Positions 42,306-52,605 of a DNA stretch of 64,000 nucleotides are shown piece after piece (within the stretch, counting starts at the first letter, position 1; each line of letters opens with the position of its first letter). A program made the position numbers and the translations under genes. Origin of the DNA: Gammaproteobacteria bacterium HGW-Gammaproteobacteria-13 (GTDB lineage Bacteria; Pseudomonadota; Gammaproteobacteria; Pseudomonadales; Pseudomonadaceae). Below the pieces are notes generated by a model. The model searched no databases and was not told where the DNA came from. It saw only the letters and a list, made by a program, of their open reading frames with translations. The stretch spans positions 62,001 to 126,000 of the forward strand of contig PGZH01000013.1 in NCBI GenBank assembly GCA_002840155.1, read 5' to 3'.

Positions 42306-43832
42306 TTAGTCCTTGAGGAAGGCTTTGAAGCGGAACAGTTCGGTCAGGCGGTAGCCACGGTAGCGACCCATCGCCAGCATAAAGCCAACCAAAATCATCA
42401 GCACGGCCGGGAAGGTGAAGATGAAGTAGTTCAGCTCCGGCACGCTCATCAGCAGGTGCGCCAGGGTGGCAGCGAACAGGGTGCCGATAGCCACTTTAAA
42501 GGCATGGCCACCGCCGCGCTCTTCCCAGGTGATCGACAGGCGTTCGATGGTCATGGTCAGAATCACCATCGGGAACAGCGCCACCGACAGGCCACGCTCA
42601 AGGCCGAGCTTGTGACTGAACAGGCTGATGACGGCGATCAGTACCACGACGAAGGTCAGCACCACCGATAGCCTTGGCAGCATCTGTAGCTTCAGATGTT
42701 CGAGGTAGGAACGTAGCGACAGGCCCAGGGCCGTGATCACGGTAAACAGGATGATGCCAAAGCCCAGCTGGGTTTCACGGAAGGCCAGGGCGATCAGTAC
42801 CGGAGTGAAGGTGCCGAGGGTCTGCAGGCCGCCGAGGTTACGCAGGATCAGGATCACCAATACGCCAATCGGGATCATCACCATAATCATAAAGGTCTGC
42901 TGAGTCTGCAGCGGCAGGCCATACAGGCTGTATTCGAGGAAGTCGGCGTCGGTGTTTTCGTCGGTCAGTTTGGCCAGGCGAATGGCGTTCATTTCGCTGT
43001 TGTTCAGGCTGAAGCTGACTTGCGCCTGCTTGCCGCCTTCCAGTGTGACCAGGCTGTCATCGCCGATCCACCAGACCAGGCGATCAACTGGCATGCCTTG
43101 CTCGCCGCTTTCCGGGTTGAAGTACAGCCATTTCTCACCGTTGAAACTGCGCAGCCAGAGTTCCGGGCTTTGCTGGATATCGGCCGCCAGGCGAATGGTG
43201 TGCACGCGCTCCATCGGTACGTGGGCGATGGACAGCAGCAGCTCGATGGCTTTGGCTTTGTTTGGCGTTGAGGCATCGCCGGCTAGCAGCAGTTTGACGT
43301 TGTCGTCATTGCTGTTGTTAACGCGTTTGATGGTCTCGCTGATAAAGGTTTCGACGTCCGCCGAGTGTTGGCGAATCGGCGCGAGCAGGGCTTCGGCGGC
43401 AATCTTCTCGGGGCCTTCGACCGGGATGCTGTCGCGGAAGATCGGCCCTTTGGGCTTGGCTTGTTCTCCGCTGTAACGCTTGGTCAGCACCAGACGGTAG
43501 TAGAGGGTCTGCTTGCCACTGGCGCGACGAGCCGACCAGGTAACTTTGCGGTTGCCGTCGGCGCGGTTGATGCTTACGCCGTAGTTATTCGAGATAAAGC
43601 TCTCATTCAGGCTGACGTAGTCCTGGGCCAGCGGCGGCACGAACATCTGCAGCTTGACCGGCTCGCGTGGATTGGCCTGGAACTCGACTTTGGCGTCGAT
43701 GTTCCACAGGTCATCAGTCTCGTCTTCGGTCATCGGAATGCCGAGGATGAAAATCTGATAAGCCGTAATCAGAATGCCCAAACTCACCAGGAGTATGACC
43801 AGGACTTTCAGATGGAGGTTAAGAGAGCGCAT
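42306..43832 (-). CDS. Inactive transglutaminase-like domain fused to seven membrane helices
   Basis: A 508-residue inner-membrane protein. One N-terminal helix (VLVILLVSLGILITAYQIFIL) precedes a periplasmic transglutaminase-like region (about 30-330). Seven hydrophobic segments follow, from FMIMVMIPIGVLVILILRNL to the C-terminus. This matches the family described as inactive transglutaminase with 7 TM helices, always encoded beside the ATP-grasp and retropepsin-like genes, as here. Its role is unknown. Confidence 0.88.
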   Translation of the reverse strand: MRSLNLHLKVLVILLVSLGILITAYQIFILGIPMTEDETDDLWNIDAKVEFQANPREPVKLQMFVPPLAQDYVSLNESFISNNYGVSINRADGNRKVTWSARRASGKQTLYYRLVLTKRYSGEQAKPKGPIFRDSIPVEGPEKIAAEALLAPIRQHSADVETFISETIKRVNNSNDDNVKLLLAGDASTPNKAKAIELLLSIAHVPMERVHTIRLAADIQQSPELWLRSFNGEKWLYFNPESGEQGMPVDRLVWWIGDDSLVTLEGGKQAQVSFSLNNSEMNAIRLAKLTDENTDADFLEYSLYGLPLQTQQTFMIMVMIPIGVLVILILRNLGGLQTLGTFTPVLIALAFRETQLGFGIILFTVITALGLSLRSYLEHLKLQMLPRLSVVLTFVVVLIAVISLFSHKLGLERGLSVALFPMVILTMTIERLSITWEERGGGHAFKVAIGTLFAATLAHLLMSVPELNYFIFTFPAVLMILVGFMLAMGRYRGYRLTELFRFKAFLKD

Positions 43833-43837
43833 GGGAT

Positions 43838-44386
43838 TTACTCATCAAGGGCGGCGCCAAGGTTTGCGTCAGGGGCACAAGCAGGCTTGCCTGCTGCGTA
43901 TTTAAGACTCGGGTCGACCAAGGCCGAAAAGTGTTTAAGTGCTTCGGAGCCTATCAACAACGGGTATTGGAAAGCACTGCGGTCGGTCAAGTTCACTTCA
44001 ATTGTGCGCAGGGCCTTGCCCATGCAGATATCCATTTCGATCACGGGGCGTGCGGTATAGGTTTTTTCTTCTTCTGGATCATAGTCGCCCGCGCGCCGTT
44101 TGATCTTGCTGATGCGCGCCAGCGGGCGTTCGATGGGGCTGCTGTGCGCCTCGTCGATGGCCAAATAAAAGCGTACCCAGGTTTCGCCATCGCGTTTGAA
44201 GCGCTTGATGTCGCGAGCGCTGAGCGATGCGGTCTTGGCGCCGGTGTCGAGCTTGGCGGCAAGTTTCAGGTCGAGGTCGAATAGGCGGACGTATTCATTA
44301 AGCCCATAGACTGTCTTCTCCGCGGCGAAACTCAGGCCGGGAGCAAGTAGCAGGCATAGCAGCGCGATGGAGGGCTTTAGTGTCAT
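43838..44386 (-). CDS. Retropepsin-like (ATP-dependent zinc protease family) periplasmic protein
   Basis: A 182-residue exported protein. The start ATG 44386 gives a signal peptide ending LSFAAEKTVYG and has AGGA upstream; a longer frame adds 45 implausible residues. KLAAKLDTGAKTASLSA contains the DTGA active-site aspartate typical of retropepsin-like folds, although Pfam names the family zinc protease. NLTDRSAFQYPLLIGSEAL is the other conserved block. It is first in the three-gene set with the 7-TM and ATP-grasp genes. Confidence 0.88.
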   Translation of the reverse strand: MTLKPSIALLCLLLAPGLSFAAEKTVYGLNEYVRLFDLDLKLAAKLDTGAKTASLSARDIKRFKRDGETWVRFYLAIDEAHSSPIERPLARISKIKRRAGDYDPEEEKTYTARPVIEMDICMGKALRTIEVNLTDRSAFQYPLLIGSEALKHFSALVDPSLKYAAGKPACAPDANLGAALDE

Positions 44387-44688
44387 AAGTCCTGAATATG
44401 GTGTTGATGATGGGTCGAGCAGATGCCGGTTGCGCGTGTTGCAGTTGGCGCACCTGGGCTTGGAGTCTAGCAGGCAGTCAGAAATTCCTCTGCAAGCCTT
44501 GAGCGGGCGGCATTCTACCATGGGCTTTTTCAGTCAGGACAGGCGCTTATAGGCGTTTATGCAAGTAAGGTCGCGGCAGCGGGCGACTAAAGTAGCGCTG
44601 CACACTGTCAACAATATTATTGGTTTGTTTGACACTAATACCGTCTAGGCGTAGTTTTTAGGCACTTAATTCACGCAGTGTCGACAAT
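44387..44688. other. Divergent promoter region of protease and prp operon
   Basis: A 302-base non-coding stretch. Near the prp end are TGTCAACAATAT (44606-44617) and TGTCGACAATAT (44679-44690), and an inverted TTGTTTGACA at about 44625-44634. These are candidate operators for the GntR regulator. No small gene is seen. Confidence 0.4.
44606..44634. promoter_or_regulatory. Candidate GntR operator of the prp operon
   Basis: TGTCAACAAT and the inverse complement of TGTCAAACAA face each other, and TGTCGACAATAT recurs 73 bases downstream overlapping the gntR start codon. This fits autoregulation by the FCD-type GntR protein. Unproven. Confidence 0.35.
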
Positions 44689-45444
44689 ATGCTTGATGTA
44701 ATTGAGCCGCTCGAGTCCAGCCAGGAAGACTCGGAAACCCTGTCTGAACAGGTTTTTCGGCGTATTCAGGCGGCCATCGTCAAGGGCGAGATTGCCCCCG
44801 GCAGCAAGATTTCCGAACCTGAACTGGCGCGCACCTACGGCATTAGCCGTGGCCCGCTGCGCGAGGCGATTCACCGCCTGGAAGGTCAGCGTCTGCTGGT
44901 GCGGGTGCCACATATCGGCGCACGGGTGGTGTCGCTCAGCCATGCCGAGCTGATCGAACTCTATGAAATCCGTGAGTCGCTGGAAGGTATGGCCTGTCGC
45001 CTGGCTGCCGAGCGCATGACCCAGGCGGAAATCGATGAGCTGCGTGCGGTGCTCGACCTGCATGAGCAGGACGCCGCCTTCAAGGCCGGTGTTGGCTATT
45101 ACCAGCAGGAAGGCGATTTCGACTTTCACTACCGGATTATCCAGGGCAGCGGCAATAAAACCCTGACCCAGATGCTCTGCGGCGAGCTTTACCAGTTGGT
45201 GCGTATGTATCGCCTGCAGTTCTCCGCCACGCCGAACCGACCGCACCAGGCGTTCGCCGAACACCACCGCATTCTCGATGCCATTGCCGACCGTGACGGC
45301 GAGCTGGCCGAGTTGCTGATGCGCCGGCATATCGGTGCTTCCAAACGCAATATCGAGCGCCACTATTCCATGAGTGCCGCCAGCGCCATGAGCATGGGGC
45401 AGGGCGCGTATCCCAAGACAGCCAAAAACCGAGGTGAGTCATGA
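44689..45444 (+). CDS. GntR/FadR-family regulator of the 2-methylcitrate operon
   Basis: A 251-residue FCD-type GntR regulator. The winged HTH spans about 18-85 ([20 protein letters not shown] and [20 protein letters not shown]). The FCD ligand domain follows (about 95-230) with metal-site histidines in [10 protein letters not shown] and the terminal HH region. Directly upstream of prpB, its stop overlaps the prpB ATG. It probably senses a 2-methylcitrate intermediate. Confidence 0.92.
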   Translation: MLDVIEPLESSQEDSETLSEQVFRRIQAAIVKGEIAPGSKISEPELARTYGISRGPLREAIHRLEGQRLLVRVPHIGARVVSLSHAELIELYEIRESLEGMACRLAAERMTQAEIDELRAVLDLHEQDAAFKAGVGYYQQEGDFDFHYRIIQGSGNKTLTQMLCGELYQLVRMYRLQFSATPNRPHQAFAEHHRILDAIADRDGELAELLMRRHIGASKRNIERHYSMSAASAMSMGQGAYPKTAKNRGES

Positions 45445-46325
45445 GCTTGAAGAGTCCAGGCCAGCGTTTCCGTGATGCCGTTGCCGAAGAGCATCCGCTG
45501 CAAGTCATTGGTGCGATCAACGCCAATCACGCATTGCTGGCCAAGCGTGCCGGTTTCAAGGCGATCTACCTGTCCGGTGGCGGCGTGGCGGCGGGTTCGC
45601 TCGGCTTGCCGGACCTGGGCATCACCGGCCTGGACGATGTACTCACCGACGTACGCCGCATCACTGACGTGTGCGACCTGCCGCTCTTGGTGGATGTCGA
45701 CACTGGCTTCGGGGCTTCGGCGTTTAACGTCGCGCGCACCGTTAAGTCGATGATCAAGTTTGGCGCCGCGGCGATTCATATTGAAGATCAGGTCGGCGCC
45801 AAGCGCTGCGGTCATCGCCCTAATAAGGAGATCGTCACTCAGCAGGAAATGGTCGACCGCATCAAGGCGGCCGTCGATGCGCGCACAGATGACAGCTTTG
45901 TGATCATGGCGCGTACCGATGCCCTGGCGGTGGAAGGCCTGAACTCGGCGCTGGACCGCGCTGCAGCCTGTGTCGAGGCCGGTGCCGATATGATCTTCCC
46001 GGAAGCCATCACTGAACTGGCGATGTACAAGACCTTTGCCGACCGGGTGAAGGCGCCGATTCTGGCCAATATCACCGAATTCGGTGCCACGCCGCTGTAC
46101 ACCACCGAAGAGCTGGCTGCGGTGGATGTCGGCTTGGTGCTGTACCCGCTGTCGGCCTTCCGCGCCATGAACAAGGCGGCCGAAAACGTCTATATGGCCG
46201 TACGCCGCGACGGTACGCAGAAGAATGTGGTCGACACCATGCAAACCCGCATGGAGCTGTACGAACGCATCAATTACCACGCCTTCGAGCAGAGCCTCGA
46301 CGCGCTGTTTGCCGCGAAAAAATAA
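45441..46325 (+). CDS. prpB: 2-methylisocitrate lyase
   Basis: Splits 2-methylisocitrate into pyruvate and succinate in propionate breakdown. The 294-residue protein belongs to the isocitrate lyase / PEP mutase family: VDVDTGFG near residue 87 binds Mg, [17 protein letters not shown] carries the catalytic Cys (KRCGH), and [13 protein letters not shown] is near the end. Length is typical. It overlaps gntR by 4 bases. Confidence 0.96.
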   Translation: MSLKSPGQRFRDAVAEEHPLQVIGAINANHALLAKRAGFKAIYLSGGGVAAGSLGLPDLGITGLDDVLTDVRRITDVCDLPLLVDVDTGFGASAFNVARTVKSMIKFGAAAIHIEDQVGAKRCGHRPNKEIVTQQEMVDRIKAAVDARTDDSFVIMARTDALAVEGLNSALDRAAACVEAGADMIFPEAITELAMYKTFADRVKAPILANITEFGATPLYTTEELAAVDVGLVLYPLSAFRAMNKAAENVYMAVRRDGTQKNVVDTMQTRMELYERINYHAFEQSLDALFAAKK

Positions 46326-46393
46326 CCGGAACGCAGGTCTTAGCCGCCTGCTTAAAAGAACGACCGACCGGATCGGATGAGGAGAGATAAGCG

Positions 46394-47554
46394 ATGAGTG
46401 CGACCCCAGAAACCACCCCAGGCTTCAAGCCGAAAAAATCCGTGGCCCTGAGCGGCACAGCCGCCGGTAATACCGCGCTGTGCACGGTCGGCCGCACTGG
46501 CAACGACCTGCACTACCGCGGCTATGACGTGCTCGACTTCGCCAATCGCTGTGACTTTGAAGAAATCGCCCACCTGCTGGTGCACGGCAAACTGCCTAAC
46601 GCTGCCGAACTGGCCGGTTACAAGGCCAAACTCAAGGCGCTGCGTGGGTTGCCGGCGGCGCTGAAGGTCTCGCTCGAACAACTGCCGCCGTCCGCCCACC
46701 CGATGGATGTGATGCGCACCGCCGTATCCGTGCTGGGCTGCGTGTCGCCGGAGAAGGACGACCACAACCACCCAGGCGCCCGTGATATCGCCGACAAGCT
46801 GATGGCTTCGCTGGGTTCCGCATTGCTGTACTGGTATCACTTCAGCCACAACGGCAAGCGCATCGAGGTGGAAACCGACGACGACTCGATTGGCGGTCAC
46901 TTCCTCCACCTGCTGCACGGTGAGAAGCCGCGCGAGTCCTGGGTGCGCGCCATGCATACCTCGCTCAACCTGTACGCCGAGCACGAATTTAATGCCTCGA
47001 CCTTCACCTCGCGGGTGATCGCCGGCACTGGCTCGGATATGTACAGCTGCATCGCCGGCGGCATCGGCGCGCTACGTGGCCCGAAACACGGCGGCGCCAA
47101 CGAAGTGGCCTTCGAGATTCAGAAGCGCTACGACAACGCCGATGAGGCCGAGGCCGATATCCGTGCGCGCGTCGAGAAGAAGGAAGTGGTGATCGGCTTC
47201 GGTCACCCGGTCTACACCGTGAGCGACCCGCGTAACAAGGTGATCAAGGATGTGGCCCGCGAGCTGTCGATAGAGCAGGGCAATATGAAGATGTACGACA
47301 TTGCCGAACGCTTGGAATCGACCATGTGGGAAATCAAGAAGATGTTCCCCAACCTCGATTGGTTCAGCGCCGTTAGCTACCACATGATGGGTGTGCCGAC
47401 TGCCATGTTTACCCCGCTGTTCGTCATCGCCCGCACCTCGGGCTGGTCCAGCCACGTGATTGAGCAACGCATTGACGGCAAGATCATCCGCCCGAGCGCC
47501 AACTACACAGGCCCTGAAGACCTGAAATTCGTGCCGCTCAAGGATCGTCCATAA
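46394..47554 (+). CDS. prpC: 2-methylcitrate synthase
   Basis: Condenses propionyl-CoA with oxaloacetate. The 386-residue citrate-synthase family protein has the His residues in [13 protein letters not shown] and [13 protein letters not shown], and the late Arg region [10 protein letters not shown]. Its length (about 375 is usual) and place between prpB and acnD support 2-methylcitrate rather than citrate synthase. It is spaced 2 bases from acnD. Confidence 0.95.
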   Translation: MSATPETTPGFKPKKSVALSGTAAGNTALCTVGRTGNDLHYRGYDVLDFANRCDFEEIAHLLVHGKLPNAAELAGYKAKLKALRGLPAALKVSLEQLPPSAHPMDVMRTAVSVLGCVSPEKDDHNHPGARDIADKLMASLGSALLYWYHFSHNGKRIEVETDDDSIGGHFLHLLHGEKPRESWVRAMHTSLNLYAEHEFNASTFTSRVIAGTGSDMYSCIAGGIGALRGPKHGGANEVAFEIQKRYDNADEAEADIRARVEKKEVVIGFGHPVYTVSDPRNKVIKDVARELSIEQGNMKMYDIAERLESTMWEIKKMFPNLDWFSAVSYHMMGVPTAMFTPLFVIARTSGWSSHVIEQRIDGKIIRPSANYTGPEDLKFVPLKDRP

Positions 47555-47556
47555 CC

Positions 47557-50175
47557 ATGAACAGCATGAATACTCAGTACCGCAAGTCTCTACCCGGCAC
47601 GGCGCTGGACTACTTCGACACCCGCGAGGCGGTCGATGCCATCGCCCCTGGCGCCTACGCCAAGTTGCCCTACGTATCCCGCGTGCTGGCTGAGCAGCTG
47701 GTGCGCCGCTGTGAGCCAGCCGCGCTGACCGATTCACTCAAGCAGTTGATCGAGCGCAAGCAGGACCTCGACTTCCCCTGGTACCCGGCTCGCGTGGTCT
47801 GCCACGACATCCTCGGGCAGACCGCACTGGTCGATCTGGCCGGCCTGCGTGATGCCATCGCCGAAAAGGGTGGTGATCCCTCCAAGGTCAATCCGGTAGT
47901 GCCGACCCAGCTGATCGTCGACCACTCCCTGGCCGTGGAAGCGCCGGGCTTCGACCCGGATGCCTTCGCCAAGAACCGCGCCATCGAAGACCGTCGCAAC
48001 GAGGACCGTTTCCACTTTATCGAGTGGACCAAGACCGCGTTCAAGAACGTCGACGTGATCCCGGCCGGTAACGGCATCATGCACCAGATCAACCTGGAGA
48101 AAATGAGCCCAGTGATCCAGGCGCGTGGTGGTGTGGCCTTCCCGGACACCTGCGTGGGCACCGACTCGCACACTCCGCACGTCGATGCCCTGGGCGTGAT
48201 CGCCATTGGCGTCGGCGGTCTGGAAGCGGAAACCGTGATGCTCGGCCTGCCGTCGATGATGCGCCTGCCCGACATCGTCGGCGTGCAGCTCACTGGCAAG
48301 CGCCAGCCGGGCATTACCGCCACTGATATCGTCCTGGCCATCACCGAGTTCTTGCGCAAGGAGCGCGTGGTCGGTGCCTGGGTCGAGTTCTTTGGCGCGG
48401 GTGCGGATAGCCTGTCGATCGGCGACCGCGCGACCATTTCCAACATGTGCCCGGAATACGGCGCCACTGCCTCGATGTTCTACATCGACCAGCAAACCAT
48501 CGACTACCTCAAGCTCACCGGTCGTGAGCCGGAGCAGGTGGCGCTGGTCGAGAACTACGCCAAGCTTACCGGCCTGTGGGCCGATGCGCTGGTGACCGCC
48601 GAGTACGAGCGCGTACTGAGCTTCGATCTGTCGACCGTTGTGCGCAACATGGCTGGTCCGTCCAACCCGCACAAGCGCTTGCCGACCTCGGCACTGCACG
48701 AGCGCGGTATTGCCGATGAAGCCAAGCTGGCCTCCGGCAAGGTCGAGGAAGCCGAAGGCCTGCTGCCTGATGGTGCGGTAATCATCGCCGCGATCACCAG
48801 CTGCACCAACACCTCCAACCCACGCAACGTGGTGGCAGCCGGGCTGCTGGCGAAAAAGGCCAACGAGCTGGGTCTGCTGCGCAAGCCGTGGGTCAAGACC
48901 TCTTTCGCCCCGGGCTCCAAGGTCGCCAAGCTGTACCTGGAAGATGCCGGTCTGCTGTCGGAGCTGGAAAAGCTCGGCTTCGGCATCGTCGGCTACGCCT
49001 GCACTACCTGTAACGGCATGTCCGGTGCGCTGGACCCGCTGATCCAGCAGGAAATCATCGACCGCGACCTGTACGCCACTGCTGTGCTGTCCGGTAACCG
49101 CAACTTCGACGGTCGTATCCACCCCTACGCCAAGCAGGCCTTTCTGGCTTCGCCGCCGCTAGTCGTGGCCTACGCCATCGCCGGTACCGTGCGTTTTGAT
49201 ATCGAGCAGGACGTGCTCGGTACTGACAAGAACGGCAACCCGATCACCCTGAAGGACCTGTGGCCGAGCGACGAGGAAATCGACGCTATCGTTGCCGCCT
49301 CAGTGAAGCCGGAGCAGTTCAAGCAGATCTACATCCCGATGTTCGATCTGGGCACTATTGAGGAAGCCGAAAGCCCGTTGTACGACTGGCGCCCGATGTC
49401 CACCTATATCCGCCGTCCGCCGTACTGGGAAGGCGCGCTGGCCGGTGAGCGTACCCTCAAGGGCATGCTGCCGCTGGCAATCCTGCCGGACAACATCACC
49501 ACCGACCATCTGTCGCCGTCCAACGCGATCCAGATGAACTCGGCCGCCGGTGAATACCTGCACAAGATGGGCCTGCCGGAGGAGGACTTCAACTCCTACG
49601 CCACCCACCGCGGCGATCATCTGACGGCGCAGCGCGCTACGTTCGCCAACAAAGAACTGGTCAATGAAATGGCCGTTGTTGACGGCGTAGTGAAGAAGGG
49701 GTCGCTGGCGCGCGTCGAGCCGGAAGGCAAGGTCATGCGCATGTGGGAAGCAATCGAAACCTACATGAACCGCAAGCAGAACCTGATCATCGTTGCCGGT
49801 GCTGACTACGGTCAGGGCAGCTCGCGTGACTGGGCGGCCAAGGGCGTGCGTTTGGCGGGTGTGGAAGTGATCGCGGCCGAAGGTTTCGAGCGTATTCACC
49901 GCACCAACCTGGTTGGCATGGGCGTGCTGCCGGTGGAGTTCAAGCCGGGCACCACCCGCCTGACCCTCGGCCTCGACGGCACCGAGACTTACGACATTCA
50001 GGGCGATGTGTCGCCGCGCTGCGAGCTGACCCTGGTGGTCAATCGCCGCAATGGTGACGTGGTCAAGGTGCCAGTGACCTGTCGTTTGGACACTGCAGCC
50101 GAAGTGCATGTGTACAAGGCAGGTGGCGTTCTGCAGCGTTTCGCTCAGGACTTCCTCGAAGGCGCCGTCGCCTGA
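47557..50175 (+). CDS. acnD: Fe/S-dependent 2-methylisocitrate dehydratase AcnD
   Basis: Converts 2-methylcitrate to cis-2-methylaconitate with PrpF's help. The 872-residue aconitase-family protein holds the [4Fe-4S] cysteines in SCTNTSNPRN and ACTTCNGMSG. GADYGQGSSRDWAAKG lies in the C-terminal swivel domain. The length and operon place separate it from AcnA. The first ATG is used; a second in-frame ATG 9 bases later is possible. Confidence 0.95.
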   Translation: MNSMNTQYRKSLPGTALDYFDTREAVDAIAPGAYAKLPYVSRVLAEQLVRRCEPAALTDSLKQLIERKQDLDFPWYPARVVCHDILGQTALVDLAGLRDAIAEKGGDPSKVNPVVPTQLIVDHSLAVEAPGFDPDAFAKNRAIEDRRNEDRFHFIEWTKTAFKNVDVIPAGNGIMHQINLEKMSPVIQARGGVAFPDTCVGTDSHTPHVDALGVIAIGVGGLEAETVMLGLPSMMRLPDIVGVQLTGKRQPGITATDIVLAITEFLRKERVVGAWVEFFGAGADSLSIGDRATISNMCPEYGATASMFYIDQQTIDYLKLTGREPEQVALVENYAKLTGLWADALVTAEYERVLSFDLSTVVRNMAGPSNPHKRLPTSALHERGIADEAKLASGKVEEAEGLLPDGAVIIAAITSCTNTSNPRNVVAAGLLAKKANELGLLRKPWVKTSFAPGSKVAKLYLEDAGLLSELEKLGFGIVGYACTTCNGMSGALDPLIQQEIIDRDLYATAVLSGNRNFDGRIHPYAKQAFLASPPLVVAYAIAGTVRFDIEQDVLGTDKNGNPITLKDLWPSDEEIDAIVAASVKPEQFKQIYIPMFDLGTIEEAESPLYDWRPMSTYIRRPPYWEGALAGERTLKGMLPLAILPDNITTDHLSPSNAIQMNSAAGEYLHKMGLPEEDFNSYATHRGDHLTAQRATFANKELVNEMAVVDGVVKKGSLARVEPEGKVMRMWEAIETYMNRKQNLIIVAGADYGQGSSRDWAAKGVRLAGVEVIAAEGFERIHRTNLVGMGVLPVEFKPGTTRLTLGLDGTETYDIQGDVSPRCELTLVVNRRNGDVVKVPVTCRLDTAAEVHVYKAGGVLQRFAQDFLEGAVA

Positions 50176-50180
50176 TTCCA

Positions 50181-50252
50181 TAGGGTGGATGGCGCTTTCC
50201 AGCCACCGTTTTCGCGCACAGACGGTGGATCGCTGAAGCGTGATCCACCCTA
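50181..50252. repeat. TAGGGTGGAT palindromic repeat, copy 1
   Basis: The ends TAGGGTGGAT ... ATCCACCCTA are inverted, with internal GGTGG/CCACC arms. It lies between acnD and prpF. A related copy is at 63800-63868. It can fold within the polycistronic prp mRNA. Confidence 0.65.
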
Positions 50253-50284
50253 CGGCAATTTCACTCTTCAGCCAGGACCAAACC

Positions 50285-51472
50285 ATGGCTCATCTATCCC
50301 AGATTAGAATTCCCGCCACCTATATGCGTGGCGGCACTAGCAAGGGCGTGTTCTTCCGCCTGCAGGACCTGCCGCCAAGCTGCCAGGTGCCGGGCGCTGC
50401 GCGCGACACGCTGTTTATGCGGGTGATCGGCAGCCCCGATCCCTATGCCGCGCAGATCGACGGCATGGGTGGCGCCACTTCCAGCACCAGCAAGTGCGTG
50501 ATTCTGTCCAAGAGCAGCCAGGCGGATCACGACGTTGACTACCTTTATGGCCAGGTTTCCATCGATAAGGCCTTTGTCGACTGGAGCGGTAACTGCGGCA
50601 ACCTGTCCACCGGTGCCGGTGCTTTTGCCATTCATGCCGGTTTGCTCGATCCCGTGCGTATCCCGGAGAACGGCGTGTGCGTGGTGCGGATCTGGCAGGC
50701 GAATATCCAGAAAACCATCATCGCCCATGTGCCGGTCAGCAATGGCCAGGTGCAGGAAACCGGCGACTTCGAGCTGGATGGTGTGACCTTTCCGGCTGCC
50801 GAGATCGTGTTGGAGTTCCTTGATCCGTCCGATGACGGCGAAGAGGGTGGTTCGATGTTCCCCACCGGCAATCTGGTTGATGACTTGGAGGTGCCAGGTG
50901 TCGGTACCTTCAAGGCGACCATGATCACTGCCGGTATTCCGACCGTATTCGTCAATGCCGAAGACATTGGCTACAGCGGCACTGAGCTGCGCGAGCAGAT
51001 CAACGGTGACCCTGAGCAGTTGGCGTGTTTCGAGAAAATTCGCGTGGCCGGCGCCTTGCGTATGGGCTTGATCAAAACGGCGGAAGAGGCGGCCACCCGC
51101 CAGCACACGCCGAAGATTGCCTTTGTCGCCCAGCCCAAGGCTTACGTTTCATCCAGCGGTAAAACGGTGCAGGCCGCTGATATCGATCTACTGGTGCGCG
51201 CGCTGTCCATGGGCAAGCTGCACCACGCGATGATGGGCACTTGCGCAGTCGCAATCGGCACGGCAGCGGCGATTCCCGGCACCTTGGTCAATCTGGCGGC
51301 CGGCGGCAGCGCGCGCGAAGCGGTGCGTTTTGGTCATCCGTCCGGCACGTTACGCGTTGGTGCGCAGGCGGCGCTCGTCGACGGCCAGTGGACGGTAACC
51401 AAGGCGATCATGAGTCGCAGCGCGCGAATCTTGATGGAAGGTTGGGTGCGCGTGCCGGGCGACGCGTTCTGA
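50285..51472 (+). CDS. prpF: 2-methylaconitate cis-trans isomerase PrpF
   Basis: Isomerises the AcnD product so that it can enter the prp cycle. The 395-residue protein shows the PrpF diaminopimelate-epimerase-like fold: PATYMRGGTSKGVFFR at the N-terminus, GNCGNLSTGAGAFAI and HPSGTLRVGAQ. The start is ATG 50285 with AGGA upstream; an ATG 45 bases earlier lies just downstream of the repeat and is less likely. PrpD is absent nearby, as expected of the AcnD/PrpF pathway. Confidence 0.95.
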   Translation: MAHLSQIRIPATYMRGGTSKGVFFRLQDLPPSCQVPGAARDTLFMRVIGSPDPYAAQIDGMGGATSSTSKCVILSKSSQADHDVDYLYGQVSIDKAFVDWSGNCGNLSTGAGAFAIHAGLLDPVRIPENGVCVVRIWQANIQKTIIAHVPVSNGQVQETGDFELDGVTFPAAEIVLEFLDPSDDGEEGGSMFPTGNLVDDLEVPGVGTFKATMITAGIPTVFVNAEDIGYSGTELREQINGDPEQLACFEKIRVAGALRMGLIKTAEEAATRQHTPKIAFVAQPKAYVSSSGKTVQAADIDLLVRALSMGKLHHAMMGTCAVAIGTAAAIPGTLVNLAAGGSAREAVRFGHPSGTLRVGAQAALVDGQWTVTKAIMSRSARILMEGWVRVPGDAF

Positions 51473-51477
51473 GGTCG

Positions 51478-51591
51478 TAGGATGGGTTGAGCGCAGCGAT
51501 ACCCATCTGGGCTGAGCTATTGATGGGTTACGCGGCGCATGACAATTGGGGCAGTGGCTTAAATCTATGTCCGCGCCGCTAACCCATCCTA
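51478..51591. repeat. REP-like inverted repeat overlapping the ppsR stop
   Basis: The ends TAGGATGGGTT and AACCCATCCTA are inverted, with inner GAGCGCAGCG and GCCGCGCCG segments. It has the outline of the element at 5571. Its right end supplies the ppsR stop codon (CTA on the plus strand, 51589-51591). Confidence 0.65.
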
Positions 51592-52407
51592 CTTCAGGCG
51601 GCGCTCAACACCTTTTTCTACCAGGATTTTTGCCGAAATTTCTTCAACCGAAAAATGGGTGGAGTTGATAAAGGCGATATTCTCGCGGCGGAACAGGTTT
51701 TCCACCTCGCGTACTTCAAATTCGCACTGGGCGAAGCTGGCGTAGCGGCTGTTGGGCTTGCGCTCGTGGCGGATGGCGGTGAGGCGATCCGGGTCGATGG
51801 TCAGGCCAAATAGTTTGTCTTTGTACTTTTTCAGTGAGGCTGGCAGCTGCAAGCGCTCCATATCGTCTTCGGTCAGCGGGTAATTTGCGGCACGAATGCC
51901 GTATTGCATGGCCATATACAAACAGGTGGGCGTTTTGCCGCAACGCGAGACGCCAACCAGGATCAGGTCGGCCTTGTCGTAGTAGTGGGTGCGCGCGCCG
52001 TCGTCGTTGTCCAGGGCGAAGTTGACCGCCTCGATACGCTCCATGTAATTGGAGTTGTGGCCAATGGAATGGGACTTGCCGACCGAGTACGAGGAGTGCG
52101 AGGTCAGCTCCTGCTCCAGCGGGGCGAGGAAGGTCGAGAAGATGTCGATCATAAAACCATCGGATTCGGCCAGGATGTCGCGAATGTCCTGATTGACGAT
52201 GGTGTCGAAGATGATCGGCCGCGCGCCGTCTTTCTCTGCGGCGGTGTTGATTTGTTGTACCATTGCGCGCGCTTTTTCCACGCTGTCGATGTAAGGGCGC
52301 GTGAGTTTGGTGAAGTCGATGGTTTCAAACTGTGCCAGCAGACTTTGGCCCAGGGTTTCGGCGGTTATGCCGGTGCCATCGGAGATGAAAAAAGCGGTTC
52401 GTTTCAT
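51589..52407 (-). CDS. ppsR: PEP synthase regulatory protein (bifunctional kinase/pyrophosphorylase)
   Basis: Switches PpsA off by ADP-dependent phosphorylation and on by phosphorolysis. The 272-residue protein has [19 protein letters not shown] at the N-terminus and the P-loop [15 protein letters not shown] in the middle, typical of DUF299. ATG 52407 gives the usual MKRTAFF start; an ATG 9 bases upstream adds MVQ and sits closer to an AAGG site. Divergent from its target ppsA. The stop lies in a repeat element. Confidence 0.95.
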   Translation of the reverse strand: MKRTAFFISDGTGITAETLGQSLLAQFETIDFTKLTRPYIDSVEKARAMVQQINTAAEKDGARPIIFDTIVNQDIRDILAESDGFMIDIFSTFLAPLEQELTSHSSYSVGKSHSIGHNSNYMERIEAVNFALDNDDGARTHYYDKADLILVGVSRCGKTPTCLYMAMQYGIRAANYPLTEDDMERLQLPASLKKYKDKLFGLTIDPDRLTAIRHERKPNSRYASFAQCEFEVREVENLFRRENIAFINSTHFSVEEISAKILVEKGVERRLK

Positions 52408-52605
52408 TTGCACCATGGGCCTTAAGCTGAGGACGAATCTTGGCTATCATAGGCCCGCCTTTGCAGGGCCGATCTGGCCGGCATTGTTACTTATTTTCCA
52501 GGGCCAGGCCACAATCGTGCGGGCATGTCTGCCGCCGAGCTTCCCAGCCCCTAGAGAGCCTTGAACGGGTTCTGAGCTTTTCCAACATTTAGTGGAGAGA
52601 TCACC

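Noticed and set aside
47734..49122. 462-residue frame opposite acnD
   Set aside because: Antisense shadow of an assured enzyme gene; no motifs.
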